Source: Devosia sp. (GTDB lineage: Bacteria > Pseudomonadota > Alphaproteobacteria > Rhizobiales > Devosiaceae). Taken from it: 64,000 nt of DNA. Shown piece after piece: positions 34,018-42,719 of the stretch (position 1 is its first letter; the number at the start of each line of letters is the position of its first letter). The position numbers were made by a program, and so were the translations under genes. Location: contig NZ_JAQGJM010000001.1 of assembly GCF_028290625.1 (NCBI RefSeq), positions 268,360 to 332,359 of the forward strand, written 5' to 3'. The notes under the pieces are model-generated. The model worked only from the letters and a program-made list of their open reading frames with translations. It was not told the DNA's origin and did no database searches.

Positions 34018-35634
34018 CTAAGCGCGGGCATCTTCCAAGATCATCTGGGAGGCCATTTCGGCGATCATGATTGTTGGCGAGTTGGTGTTTCCAGAGACGA
34101 TATTGGGCATCACGGAGGCGTCGACGATACGCAGATGGGATGTCCCATAGACCCGGAGCCGCTCGTCAACGACCGCCATTGGGTCGTTCGCCATGCCCAT
34201 TTTGGCCGTCCCCACGGGGTGGAAAATCGTCGTGCCGATCTCCGCTGCCGCAGCAACAAGCTCCGCTTCACTGACAAGGTGCGCACCAGGGCGAAATTCT
34301 TCCGGCGAATAGGCGGCCATGGCCTTTTGCGACATAACGTTCCGAACCACCTTGACTGAATCCACGGCGACCTGTCGATCCTCCTCGGTAGCGAGATAGT
34401 TCGGTGCGATCACCGGCGCCGCGTTCGCATCGCTGGAACGCGCATGAATAGATCCCCGGCTGGTCGGTCGAAGATTGCACACACTTGTCGTTATGGCCGG
34501 GAAGCCGTGCATGCTATCGCCGAATTTGTCGAGCGACAGCGGCTGGATGTGCATCTGGATATTCGGCGTTTCGAAACGGTCTGAGCTGCGAGTAAAGGCC
34601 CCCAATTGCGACGGGGCCATCGTCATCGCCCCGCGCCGCATCAGCGCATATTCGAGCCCCATCAGCCCGCGACGCAGCAACGACTTGTACTGCATGTTCA
34701 GGGTCGGCACGTTGGACACCTTGTAGATGGGCCTTAGCTGCAGATGATCCTGCAGATTCTCGCCGACCCCAGGCGCATCATGGGTGATCGGCACGCCCAG
34801 ATCGCCAAGGCGTTGCGCGTCGCCGATACCGGAACGTTCCAGAATCGCCGGTGTCGCCACCGCGCCGGCGGAAATGATCACCTCGGCTCGGGCGTTGATC
34901 TGGCGCTCCTGCCCGTTCTGCAGGACGACAACTCCGGTGGCACGCTTGCCGTCGAACACGACCCGATCAACCGTGGCATTGGCGATAACGGTGAGATTGG
35001 GACGATTGAGCGCCGGCTGCAGAAACCCTCGCGCGGCACTCCAGCGGCGACCGCGCTTTTGGTTGACGTCAAAGTAGCCGCAGCCCTCATTGCTGCCGGT
35101 ATTGAAGTCGTCCGAGGTGGGAATGCCCGCTTCGCCGGCCGCCTCGATAAAGGAATCCAGCACTTCCCAGCTCAGGCGAGGGCGGTCAACCCGCCACTCC
35201 CCGCCGGCTCCATGCACCGCACTGGCGCCGCGCCAGTTGTCTTCATGCATCTTGAAGATGGGGAGGACGTCGTCCCAACCCCAGCCTTTGAGCCCCTGCT
35301 GCTTCCAGCCATCATAATCCGCGGCCTGACCGCGCATATAGATCATGGCATTTATGGCTGATGACCCGCCCAGTACCTTGCCGCGTGGATAGGCCAGATC
35401 CCGTCCATTGAGACCCGCGATCGGCTCGGTCCGGTACAACCAGTCCGCCTTGGGATTGCCGATGGCAAACAGGTATCCCACCGGAATGTGAAACCAGATC
35501 CAGTTGTCCCTGCCGCCGCCTTCGATCAGAGCCACATGATAACGGCCCCCTGCGGACAGGCGGTTTGCCAGCACGCAGCCCGCCGAGCCACCTCCCGCGA
35601 TGATGAAGTCGAATTGCCCAAGTTCGGTTGCCAT
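34018..35634 (-). CDS. GMC-family oxidoreductase (choline dehydrogenase-like)
   Basis: 538 residues. N-terminal FAD motif IAGGGSAGCVLANRLS, GMC signature 1 at GKVLGGSSAINAMIYMRG, signature 2 GAVATPAILERSGIG, and a C-terminal HPVGTAKMG carrying the catalytic His, then NSPTIMIAEMA. Classical alcohol dehydrogenase/oxidase of the BetA group, differing from the cysteine-motif GMC proteins at 36746 and 60472. Convergent with the HTH regulator and divergent from the LysR gene at 35740, which probably controls it. The substrate alcohol is unknown. Confidence 0.92.
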   Translation of the reverse strand: MATELGQFDFIIAGGGSAGCVLANRLSAGGRYHVALIEGGGRDNWIWFHIPVGYLFAIGNPKADWLYRTEPIAGLNGRDLAYPRGKVLGGSSAINAMIYMRGQAADYDGWKQQGLKGWGWDDVLPIFKMHEDNWRGASAVHGAGGEWRVDRPRLSWEVLDSFIEAAGEAGIPTSDDFNTGSNEGCGYFDVNQKRGRRWSAARGFLQPALNRPNLTVIANATVDRVVFDGKRATGVVVLQNGQERQINARAEVIISAGAVATPAILERSGIGDAQRLGDLGVPITHDAPGVGENLQDHLQLRPIYKVSNVPTLNMQYKSLLRRGLMGLEYALMRRGAMTMAPSQLGAFTRSSDRFETPNIQMHIQPLSLDKFGDSMHGFPAITTSVCNLRPTSRGSIHARSSDANAAPVIAPNYLATEEDRQVAVDSVKVVRNVMSQKAMAAYSPEEFRPGAHLVSEAELVAAAAEIGTTIFHPVGTAKMGMANDPMAVVDERLRVYGTSHLRIVDASVMPNIVSGNTNSPTIMIAEMASQMILEDARA

Positions 35635-35679
35635 AGTGCGCCTCCTCTTTGCCGGCGTTGCAGCGTTGTACTGTGATAA

Positions 35680-35693
35680 TTTAGTCTGCTAAA
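35680..35693. promoter_or_regulatory. Candidate LysR binding site
   Basis: TTTAGTCTGCTAAA has perfect 5-base arms (TTTAG/CTAAA) with a 4-base centre in an A/T-rich stretch, in the divergent gap between the GMC gene and the LysR gene. It fits the T-N11-A form of LysR-type sites. Confidence 0.5.
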
Positions 35694-35739
35694 CTGGTAT
35701 TTTCGCCGACAGGCTGTGCAAAATTTCACGGGCCAGCGC

Positions 35740-36633
35740 ATGCGCTACGACTGGAATGATCTGAAGTTTTTCCTCGAAGTGGTGCGCGGTGGCACGCTAA
35801 GCGCCGCCGCACGGGCCTTGTCGTGTGACCACGTTACTGTCGGTCGGCGGGTTGTGGCGCTCGAGCAGGCGCTGGGTGCGTCGCTATTCCATCGCAGCGC
35901 GGGGGGCCACATGCTCACCCCGGCCGGTGCCACCCTGCTGGGTTTCGCCGAGCGTGTCGAGGCGGCTACCTTTGCGGCAGCAGAGGCCCTGGATCGGCCA
36001 GAGCTGGGCATTTCGGGGAAGGTGAAACTGGCAACGCCCGATGGGTTCGGCAACTACTTCCTGGCCAAATATCTCGGTGAGTTCGCCCAGGCCTATCCTC
36101 TGTTGACGCTCGAATTGATCACGGTGCCTCAAATCCTGTCACTGTCACAGCGGGAGGGGGACGTGACCGTCTCTCTGGCTCCGCCCAATCGCGGCAAGTT
36201 CAAGACAGAGAAACTCACCGACTACGATCTGAGCATTTATGCCGGCCAGGGCTATCTCGATCGATGTACGGCACCACTCCGCCGCGACACGCTCCGCAGC
36301 CATCGGTTCGTTGGTTATGTGGACGACCTGATCTTCAGCCGGGAACTGGACTATCTGGGCGAGATCGCGCCGGGTCTGCGGGCACAGTTGCAAAGCACGA
36401 GCCTGCTCGCCCAGGCGACCGCGACCAGCCGTGGTGATGGTCTCTGCGTGTTACCCAACTTTGTTGCAAATGAAACCCCCGGCTTGACTAGAGTAGTCCC
36501 CGAGGTCTCCCTCCGACGGACCTACTGGATGAATTGCCATGACGAGGTGGCCGACCTGCCGCGCGTGCGCGCCTTGCGGAATTTCATTGGCGACATTTGC
36601 CGGCAACGGGGTCGTTTCATCGCGGACGACTGA
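35740..36633 (+). CDS. LysR-family transcriptional regulator
   Basis: 297 residues from ATG 35740 (MRYDWNDLKFFLEVVRGG). The HTH region AARALSCDHVTVGRRVVALEQ is typical of LysR members that start with a YDWNDL segment; a substrate-binding-like C-terminal domain follows. A GTG at 35716 is an alternative start. Divergent from the choline-dehydrogenase-like GMC gene with a palindrome between them, and upstream of another GMC gene on the same strand. Confidence 0.92.
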   Translation: MRYDWNDLKFFLEVVRGGTLSAAARALSCDHVTVGRRVVALEQALGASLFHRSAGGHMLTPAGATLLGFAERVEAATFAAAEALDRPELGISGKVKLATPDGFGNYFLAKYLGEFAQAYPLLTLELITVPQILSLSQREGDVTVSLAPPNRGKFKTEKLTDYDLSIYAGQGYLDRCTAPLRRDTLRSHRFVGYVDDLIFSRELDYLGEIAPGLRAQLQSTSLLAQATATSRGDGLCVLPNFVANETPGLTRVVPEVSLRRTYWMNCHDEVADLPRVRALRNFIGDICRQRGRFIADD

Positions 36634-36745
36634 AATGGCGGCATCCCAAGTGCTGCAGTTTGCGTCAGATAGTCCAGGGTTGCGCACTTGCTGAGCGGGA
36701 ACAGGTCGGCATAGTTGCTTGATGGCCTTCGCCACAGGAACGACT

Positions 36746-38284
36746 ATGGGCATCGAGACGGCAGCAGCAGACGTCATCATAATCGGCAGCGGCGTCGGTG
36801 GCGGCGCGGTCGCGCGGCGACTGGCCGAGAATGGCGTCAAAGTGCTGCTGCTGGAGCGCGGCGACTGGGTGCCGCAAGAGCCAGACAACTGGAGCGTCGG
36901 CGCGGTGTTCTTCGACAAGAAGTACACGGCGCACGATTCCTGGACGGACAAGACCGGCAAGGCCTTCCGGCCAAACATGTACTACAATGTCGGTGGTGCC
37001 ACAAAATTCTTCGGCGGCTCGATGATCAGGCTGCGGGCCGAGGATTTCGACGGGCTTGAGCACTACGAGGGAAAATCGGAACGTTGGCCGGTCCGCTATG
37101 CCGACATCGAACCCTATTATCAGCAGGCCGAGGAAATCTTCACCGTCCATGGCGACGATGAAGGTGACCAGTCGGCACCGCCTCGCAGCAAGCCCTACCC
37201 CTATGCGGGGATGGACCATGAGCCGATTGTCCAGAAACTATCCGACGATCTCAGAAAGATCGGTGTCTCCAATTCGGCGATGCCGATCGCGCTCGATTAC
37301 CGCGCCCGCGGCAAATGCATCCGCTGCAGGACCTGCGACGGGTTTCCGTGCAAGCTCGAAGCGAAAGGTGATGCCGAGACGCGTCTCGTCAGCCCCGCCC
37401 TTGCCACCGGCAATGTCGAACTCTTGACCAATTGCCTGGTGCGCCGCCTCATTCTCTCTCCAGACGGCAAGACGATAACCGGCGTTGAGGTGGATCGCGC
37501 CGGCGAGATCGCAATCCTGAGCGCCAAGGTGGTGGTTCTGTCCGCCGGGGCCGTCAATAGTACGGCCCTGCTGCTGCGCTCGGCGACCGATGCCGCGCCG
37601 CGTGGTGTCGCCAACAGCTCGGACGTCGTGGGTCGCTACTACATGGCGCACAATCAGACCGCGCTGATGGGTCTCTCGTTTCGCCCCAACGACACGGTGT
37701 TCCAGAAAACCCTGTCGATCAATCACTTCTATCTTGGCGAGCCCGGGTTCAACTATCCAATGGGCCACATTCAGATGCTCGGAAAGCTGCAGGGTGGCAT
37801 GTTGTCGGCCAATGTGCCGTTCTTGCCCAAGATTGTCGGCCAGACCATGGCCAAGCACAGCATCGATCTGATCGCCTTTTCTGAAGACCTGCCCGATCGC
37901 GACAATCGGGTCACGATCAAGGACGGGATGATCAATCTCTCGGTCAATCGCAACAATCTCACGGTGCATGATCGACTGGTCAAGCGGATGGCAGGCGCCC
38001 TGCGCCGAGTGGGCTACCCGCTCGTGTTGATCAAGCCGCTGATAAAGCACTCGACGTCTCACCAATGCGGCACAGCCCGGTTTGGCGACGATCCGGCCAC
38101 CGCAGCGCTCGACCCGTTCTGCCGCAGCTACGATCATAAAAACCTCTTTGTGGTCGACGCCTCGTTCATGCCGTCTTCGGCGGCGGTCAATCCTTCCCTG
38201 ACGATCGCCGCACAGGCACTCCGCGCGGCCGATCACATGCTGCGTCACGATTTTGGGATCACCGCGTCGGCTCAATTGTCCTGA
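36746..38284 (+). CDS. GMC-family oxidoreductase with CxxCxTCDGFPC motif
   Basis: About 512 residues from ATG 36746 (AGGA upstream; ATG 36722 possible). FAD motif IIGSGVGGGAVARRL, the GMC region VGGATKFFGG, a four-cysteine segment CIRCRTCDGFPC near residue 195, and C-terminal HQCGTARFG (catalytic His) with NPSLTIAAQALRA. The cysteine segment corresponds to the Cys-rich insertion of periplasmic-type GMC and sugar dehydrogenases such as glucoside 3-dehydrogenase. No signal peptide or small subunit is adjacent. It is paralogous to the gene at 60472. Probably oxidises a secondary hydroxyl of a sugar-like compound; the acceptor is unknown. Confidence 0.85.
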   Translation: MGIETAAADVIIIGSGVGGGAVARRLAENGVKVLLLERGDWVPQEPDNWSVGAVFFDKKYTAHDSWTDKTGKAFRPNMYYNVGGATKFFGGSMIRLRAEDFDGLEHYEGKSERWPVRYADIEPYYQQAEEIFTVHGDDEGDQSAPPRSKPYPYAGMDHEPIVQKLSDDLRKIGVSNSAMPIALDYRARGKCIRCRTCDGFPCKLEAKGDAETRLVSPALATGNVELLTNCLVRRLILSPDGKTITGVEVDRAGEIAILSAKVVVLSAGAVNSTALLLRSATDAAPRGVANSSDVVGRYYMAHNQTALMGLSFRPNDTVFQKTLSINHFYLGEPGFNYPMGHIQMLGKLQGGMLSANVPFLPKIVGQTMAKHSIDLIAFSEDLPDRDNRVTIKDGMINLSVNRNNLTVHDRLVKRMAGALRRVGYPLVLIKPLIKHSTSHQCGTARFGDDPATAALDPFCRSYDHKNLFVVDASFMPSSAAVNPSLTIAAQALRAADHMLRHDFGITASAQLS

Positions 38285-38318
38285 TCGGCCCGCGGGAGCG
38301 GTGCTCGCCCCGCTCAGC

Positions 38319-38972
38319 TCAACCGACCAGCTTGAGACTGTTGCTGGACCCGATGCGCGACGCACCCGCGGCGATCAACTGCAGCGCCAGCTCCCGCGTG
38401 CCGATGCCTCCCGAGGCCTTGACGCCCATGCTCGGCCCAACGGTTCGCCGCATCAAGGCGACGTGGGAGACGATGGCGCCCTGGGCCGCAAAACCCGTCG
38501 AGGTCTTGACGAAATCGGCGCCTGCATCCTGTGCCAACCGGCATCCCACAACGATCTCATCGTCGGTGAGCAGCGAGGTCTCGAGGATCACCTTGAGGCA
38601 CACTGGCCCGCAGGCGCTCTTCAGCGCGGCGATTTCGTCGCGCACGGCGTCATAATTGCCCGCCTTCAGATCGCCGATGGAAATCACCATGTCGATTTCC
38701 GCCGCACCATTGGCAATGGCCCAGCTGGCTTCGGCGCATTTGAGTTCGGTCGGCGCCGCGCCGAGCGGGAAGCCGACCACCGAGCAGGTCAAAACTCCTG
38801 AGCTCTTCAGCCGCTCCACGACGCGGGCGACGTGAATGGGGTTGACGCACACTGCCTTGAAATCGTGGCTCAGTGCTTCTTCGCAATAGCGCTCGATATC
38901 TGCCGCCGTCGCTTCCGGGCGCAGGATAGTGTGGTCGATGATGGCGGCCAGCGCCTGATCCGTTGGGGCCAT
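38319..38972 (-). CDS. deoC: Deoxyribose-phosphate aldolase
   Basis: 217 residues. Class I aldolase with IDHTILRPEAT at the start, VCVNPIHV, VVGFPLGA, and the Schiff-base lysine in DFVKTSTGF, followed by VKASGGI with the second lysine. Splits 2-deoxyribose-5-phosphate into acetaldehyde and glyceraldehyde-3-phosphate. Its ATG overlaps the phosphorylase stop (TGATG), so the two are coupled. Last gene of the minus-strand nucleoside set. Normal length for short-form DeoC. Confidence 0.95.
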   Translation of the reverse strand: MAPTDQALAAIIDHTILRPEATAADIERYCEEALSHDFKAVCVNPIHVARVVERLKSSGVLTCSVVGFPLGAAPTELKCAEASWAIANGAAEIDMVISIGDLKAGNYDAVRDEIAALKSACGPVCLKVILETSLLTDDEIVVGCRLAQDAGADFVKTSTGFAAQGAIVSHVALMRRTVGPSMGVKASGGIGTRELALQLIAAGASRIGSSNSLKLVG

Positions 38973-39751
38973 CAGCGCTTGCCCTGCGACAGGCGCGAGG
39001 CGGCGAGCGAGGCGACCCGGCAGGCGTCGACCACGGCGCTTTCCACGTCCATACGCTCCTTGGTGACGCGGTTGGAGCCCACGGCGCAGATGCTGCCGGT
39101 GCGCAGCCCGAATAGCGAGCCGAGCACGAACAGCGCTGCCGCTTCCATCTCGAACGTCGCAACGCGGCGCGAACGCAGATACTCGGCCGGGCCTTCGGCA
39201 TCGGTCAGCACATGGCCCCCCGGAATGGGGTTACCCTGGCCGCCATAGAAGGAATCGACGCTGGCGGTCAGCCCCACATGGTAGCGCACGCCCAGTTCCT
39301 CGCAGGCCGCGACGAGGGCATTAGTCACCGTGAGGTCGGCGATCGAGGGATATTCGCGCCCCACATAGGCATCCACCGTGCCGGTCAGCCGCACGGCGCC
39401 GTGCTGGATGACGAGGTCGCCGGGCGAGATGTGCTCTTGCAACGCCCCGCAGGTGCCGACGCGGATGAAGGTATCGGGGCCGGCTTCCGCCAGTTCCAGC
39501 ACGGCGATTTCGGTCGAGGGTCCACCGATGCCGGTCGAGCAGGCGGCGATGTCCGTGCCATGCACGCGGCCCTTGGCGAGGCGAAACTCGCGGGCGAACG
39601 AGATTTCCTCATAGCTGTCCCAGACCTTGCCGATCAACGGCACGCGCCCGGGATCGCCGGGCACCAGCACGCAGCGTGGCAGCTCGGCATCACCGATATC
39701 CACGTGGCGCTTGCGGCGGCCGACATTGGCGTTTTGAGGCGTGTTCATCAT
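38972..39751 (-). CDS. Nucleoside phosphorylase (uridine phosphorylase-like)
   Basis: 259 residues. PNP/UDP phosphorylase family 1: VLVPGDPGRV near residue 30 (phosphate binding), STGIGGPSTEI, RVGTCGALQ and FEMEAAALF (ribose-binding Glu, Met, Glu). Cleaves nucleosides with phosphate to base plus (deoxy)ribose-1-phosphate. The FEMEAAALF form and EEISFAREF-like N-terminus resemble Udp more than DeoD, but base specificity is uncertain. Two ATGs (39751, 39748) are possible. Followed directly by deoC. Confidence 0.88.
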   Translation of the reverse strand: MMNTPQNANVGRRKRHVDIGDAELPRCVLVPGDPGRVPLIGKVWDSYEEISFAREFRLAKGRVHGTDIAACSTGIGGPSTEIAVLELAEAGPDTFIRVGTCGALQEHISPGDLVIQHGAVRLTGTVDAYVGREYPSIADLTVTNALVAACEELGVRYHVGLTASVDSFYGGQGNPIPGGHVLTDAEGPAEYLRSRRVATFEMEAAALFVLGSLFGLRTGSICAVGSNRVTKERMDVESAVVDACRVASLAASRLSQGKR

Positions 39752-39769
39752 GGTGTCCAATCGAAACGG

Positions 39770-41008
39770 TCAGGTGTTGGCAAGGTCCCAGAGCAGGTCG
39801 GCAAGCAGGCGCGTCGCGCCGGCCAGGTGTGCGGGCTCTGCCCATTCCTCGGGTGAATGACTGATCCCGTTGCGGCAGGGCACGAAGATCATGCCGCTCG
39901 GGCAGAAATAATGCATCTGCCGCGCGTCGTGGCCAGCAGCGGAATACACATCCATCCCGTCGATGCCGAGTGCCGCAGCATGGCGGCTAATCGACTGGCG
40001 AATGGCGAGGGGAAATTCGAGCGAGGCCGCATGAACGATCTGACGCACCACGGCGTCGCACGGCCCCTGTTCAGCCTCGACGATGCGGCGCATCGTCTCG
40101 TCGAACCCGTCGACGGCGGCATTGTCGGGGTGGCGGATGTCGATTGAAAACAGGACTTCCTGCGGCACCACCGAGGGCGCGTTGGGCGTGACGTTGAACA
40201 TGCCGACGGTGAATTTGAAATCGTCGACGCTGTTGGCCGCGATCTCCATGGCGCCGATCATGCGCACCGCAGCGAGCAGCGCATCACGCCGTTCTTCGCG
40301 CGTTGCGGTTCCTGCATGGGCCGCCTCGCCGGTAACCGTGACGCGATAGCGCCGCGTGCCCTGGATGCCGGTGACGACGCCGAGCGGCTTGCCGGCGCGC
40401 TCCAGCACGCTGGCCTGTTCGATATGGGGCTCGATATAGGCGGAAACCGGCCAGCCAAAGGGCCGCACCGCCACGTTATCGTCGCCGGCGAGAATAGCTG
40501 CAATTGCGTCGCCGGCGGTGACGCCTTGGGCGTCCTTAAGGGCCTCGGCATCGGCCAGGGCCATCTGCCCGGTGAAAAGATGCGAGCCGGTCATGCCAGG
40601 CGCGAAGCGGCTGCCCTCTTCGTTGGTCCAGGCGACGACTTCGATGGTGCGGTGTGGACGCTGGCCCGAGGCGATAATGGCTTCGAGCGCCTCCAATGCG
40701 GCAAGGACGCCGAAGGCGCCGTCGAACTTGCCGCCGGTCGGCTGGGAATCGGTGTGGGAACCGGAAACCACCGGCGGCAAGGATGGGTCGGTGCCTTCAA
40801 GGCGCAGAAACAGGTTGGCGGCGGCGTCGGTGAACGGGGTGAGGCCGATGGCGCGGCCCCAGGCTATCACCTGGGCGCGCGCTTCGCCTTCCGCAGCAGA
40901 AAGGGCAGGGCGATCGACGCCGCCATCGGCCCGTGCGCCGAAGCGGGCGAGGTCCATGAGGCGCGACCACAGGCGTTCACCGTCAACGTGATCGGAGGGC
41001 CGGCTCAT
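39770..41008 (-). CDS. M20-family amidase (N-carbamoyl-amino acid hydrolase / ureidopropionase / allantoate amidohydrolase type)
   Basis: 412 residues from ATG 41008. Metal-binding motifs of the hydantoinase/carbamylase family are in order: SGSHTDSQPTGGKFDGAFGV, TNEEGSRFAPGMTGS, IEPHIEQ and a final SAAGHDARQM. A two-metal hydrolase that removes a carbamoyl group from N-carbamoyl amino acids, beta-ureidopropionate or allantoate. In a nucleoside operon the first guess is N-carbamoyl-beta-alanine (pyrimidine) or a ureido acid from purines. The ATG overlaps the stop of the alpha/beta hydrolase gene. Upstream in-frame codons in the longer frame lack homology. Confidence 0.88.
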   Translation of the reverse strand: MSRPSDHVDGERLWSRLMDLARFGARADGGVDRPALSAAEGEARAQVIAWGRAIGLTPFTDAAANLFLRLEGTDPSLPPVVSGSHTDSQPTGGKFDGAFGVLAALEALEAIIASGQRPHRTIEVVAWTNEEGSRFAPGMTGSHLFTGQMALADAEALKDAQGVTAGDAIAAILAGDDNVAVRPFGWPVSAYIEPHIEQASVLERAGKPLGVVTGIQGTRRYRVTVTGEAAHAGTATREERRDALLAAVRMIGAMEIAANSVDDFKFTVGMFNVTPNAPSVVPQEVLFSIDIRHPDNAAVDGFDETMRRIVEAEQGPCDAVVRQIVHAASLEFPLAIRQSISRHAAALGIDGMDVYSAAGHDARQMHYFCPSGMIFVPCRNGISHSPEEWAEPAHLAGATRLLADLLWDLANT

Positions 41009-41886
41009 TCGGTTTTCATGATCTGGCCGGGATTGGCGCGAGGATCGCGCTTCTCCCATCGGCCGGCCTGCACCTGCGCCAGGAACTCGCCGACGGTACG
41101 GTTGAACAGCTCTGGCTCCTCGAGGTTGAGCGTGTGCCCGGACTTGGGGAAGATTGAGAGGCCGCTGCGGCTGATGGTTTTCTTGAGGAAGATGCCGGTC
41201 TGCAGGCAATGGTCGTCCTCGTCGCCCACCATGACCAGCACGGGCACGTCGAGCGCCCTGAACTCGGCTTCGAGGTCGTAGAGCGACGGCCGCTGCATCT
41301 GGACACCGCGCATGGTGTTGGCCGCGCCCGCCGAGGAATGCTTGCCCAGCCGGTCGGCGAAAAGCTTCCAGCCCTGTGGGTCCTTGTTCTGGAACTGCAC
41401 CCGCGACGGCCCGGAGCCGTAGATCGGCGCGAAGGTGGCTGCCCCCAATTGCTCAAACTTTTGCGCCACGCCTTCGGAGACGCCGCGGAAATAGTCTTCC
41501 CACTGCTTCTCGGCGCCATAACCGGTGCCGGCGGCGACCGCCGACAGTACGCGTTCGGGGCGGCGTAGCGCTGCATGCAGCACCGCGAAGCCGCCCATGG
41601 AAAGCCCGACAAGATGGGCTTTCTCGATGCCGGCAGCATCCATCACCGCAAAAATATCGTCGGCGGCGCGGGCCTGCGAATAGGCATCGATCGAAGCGGG
41701 AATGTCGGAGGGCGCAAAGCCGCGCGCCGCATAGGTGATGCAGCGGTGGCGACGGGCGAAATAGCCCATCTGCGGCTCCCAGCTCCAGTAATTGCCGCCG
41801 AACTCGTGGACGAAGACGATCGCCTCGCCCTGTCCGGCTTCCTCGTAATAGAGCGTGATGCCGTCGTCGGTTTTTGCCCCGGCCAT
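41005..41886 (-). CDS. Alpha/beta-fold hydrolase
   Basis: 293 residues. Oxyanion segment FVHEFGGNYWSWEPQ, nucleophile elbow GLSMGG near residue 96 and late catalytic His in PKSGHTLNLEEPELF, with an acidic residue in VMVGDEDDH. The HGG-type motif is HEFGG. In a pyrimidine context the analogue is RutD, which hydrolyses aminoacrylate/peracrylate; here the other Rut proteins are absent, so the substrate is open. It sits between the SDR gene and the M20 amidase gene, overlapping the latter. Confidence 0.87.
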   Translation of the reverse strand: MAGAKTDDGITLYYEEAGQGEAIVFVHEFGGNYWSWEPQMGYFARRHRCITYAARGFAPSDIPASIDAYSQARAADDIFAVMDAAGIEKAHLVGLSMGGFAVLHAALRRPERVLSAVAAGTGYGAEKQWEDYFRGVSEGVAQKFEQLGAATFAPIYGSGPSRVQFQNKDPQGWKLFADRLGKHSSAGAANTMRGVQMQRPSLYDLEAEFRALDVPVLVMVGDEDDHCLQTGIFLKKTISRSGLSIFPKSGHTLNLEEPELFNRTVGEFLAQVQAGRWEKRDPRANPGQIMKTE

Positions 41887-41896
41887 ACCCGCCCCC

Positions 41897-42679
41897 CTAG
41901 ATGATGGAGCGGCGCGAGGTGATCCCGCCGTCGACGGTGAAGATGGCGCCGGTCGTGTAACCCGAGCGCTCGGAGGCGAGGAAGACGATGAGATCGGTGA
42001 TTTCGCCCATATGCGCCGGGCGGCCGAGCGGATAGCGCTCCTGCAGCTCCCCGAAGCGGCTCTCGTCGCCGTAAAGGGTCAGGGCGCGTTTTTTCAGCAT
42101 GTTGTAGATGCGGTCGGTATCGACCGGGCCGGGATTGACGCCGACGACACGGATATTGTCGTCGAGGCTATGGCCGCCCATGGCGCGGGTGAAGGCCATG
42201 AGGCTCGCATTGCCGGTGGTGCCGGCGACGTAATGCGGGTCGAACACCTCGCCGCCATTGCCGATATTGTTGATGATGACGCCGCCGCCGCGCTGTTTCA
42301 TCTGCGCGTAGACGGCGCGGGTCATGTTGATATAGCCGAAGACCTTGAGTTCCCAGCCCTCGCGCCAGCGTGGTTCGGTGACGTCCCACAGTGTTCCACT
42401 GGGAATAGCGCCGGCATTGTTGATGAGAATGTCGATATCGCCCGCTGCTGCCACGACGGCATCGACCGCCTCGGCCTCGGTGAGGTCCATGGCCTGCACC
42501 GTGACCGTCACGGTATTTTCGGCGAGGATTTCGGCCTTGATGGCTTCCAGCTTGGCACCCGAACGGGCGACGAGGTGCAGGTCGCACCCTTCCTCGGCGA
42601 ACGAACGCGCCAGCCCTTCGCCGATGCCCTGCGAGGCGCCGGTGATGAGGACTTTTTTTCCTTGAAGATTGAGATCCAT
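41897..42679 (-). CDS. Short-chain dehydrogenase/reductase with atypical catalytic residues
   Basis: 260 residues. NAD(P)-binding TGASQGIGEGLA, NNAG motif INNAGAIPSG and VNPGPVDTDR after the active site, so the fold is clearly classical SDR. The active-site helix reads HYVAGTTGNASL: the Tyr is present but the usual YxxxK lysine is Thr, and the preceding serine position reads NNIGNGGEV. The C-terminus TTGAIFTVDGGITSR is standard. It may use an altered proton relay or be specialised. Operon position between aminotransferase and alpha/beta hydrolase suggests reduction or oxidation of a semialdehyde, by inference. Confidence 0.85.
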   Translation of the reverse strand: MDLNLQGKKVLITGASQGIGEGLARSFAEEGCDLHLVARSGAKLEAIKAEILAENTVTVTVQAMDLTEAEAVDAVVAAAGDIDILINNAGAIPSGTLWDVTEPRWREGWELKVFGYINMTRAVYAQMKQRGGGVIINNIGNGGEVFDPHYVAGTTGNASLMAFTRAMGGHSLDDNIRVVGVNPGPVDTDRIYNMLKKRALTLYGDESRFGELQERYPLGRPAHMGEITDLIVFLASERSGYTTGAIFTVDGGITSRRSII

Positions 42680-42719
42680 GAGGCCTGCTCGAATTTGTTA
42701 TTGCGGAAAGGGATTGGGG

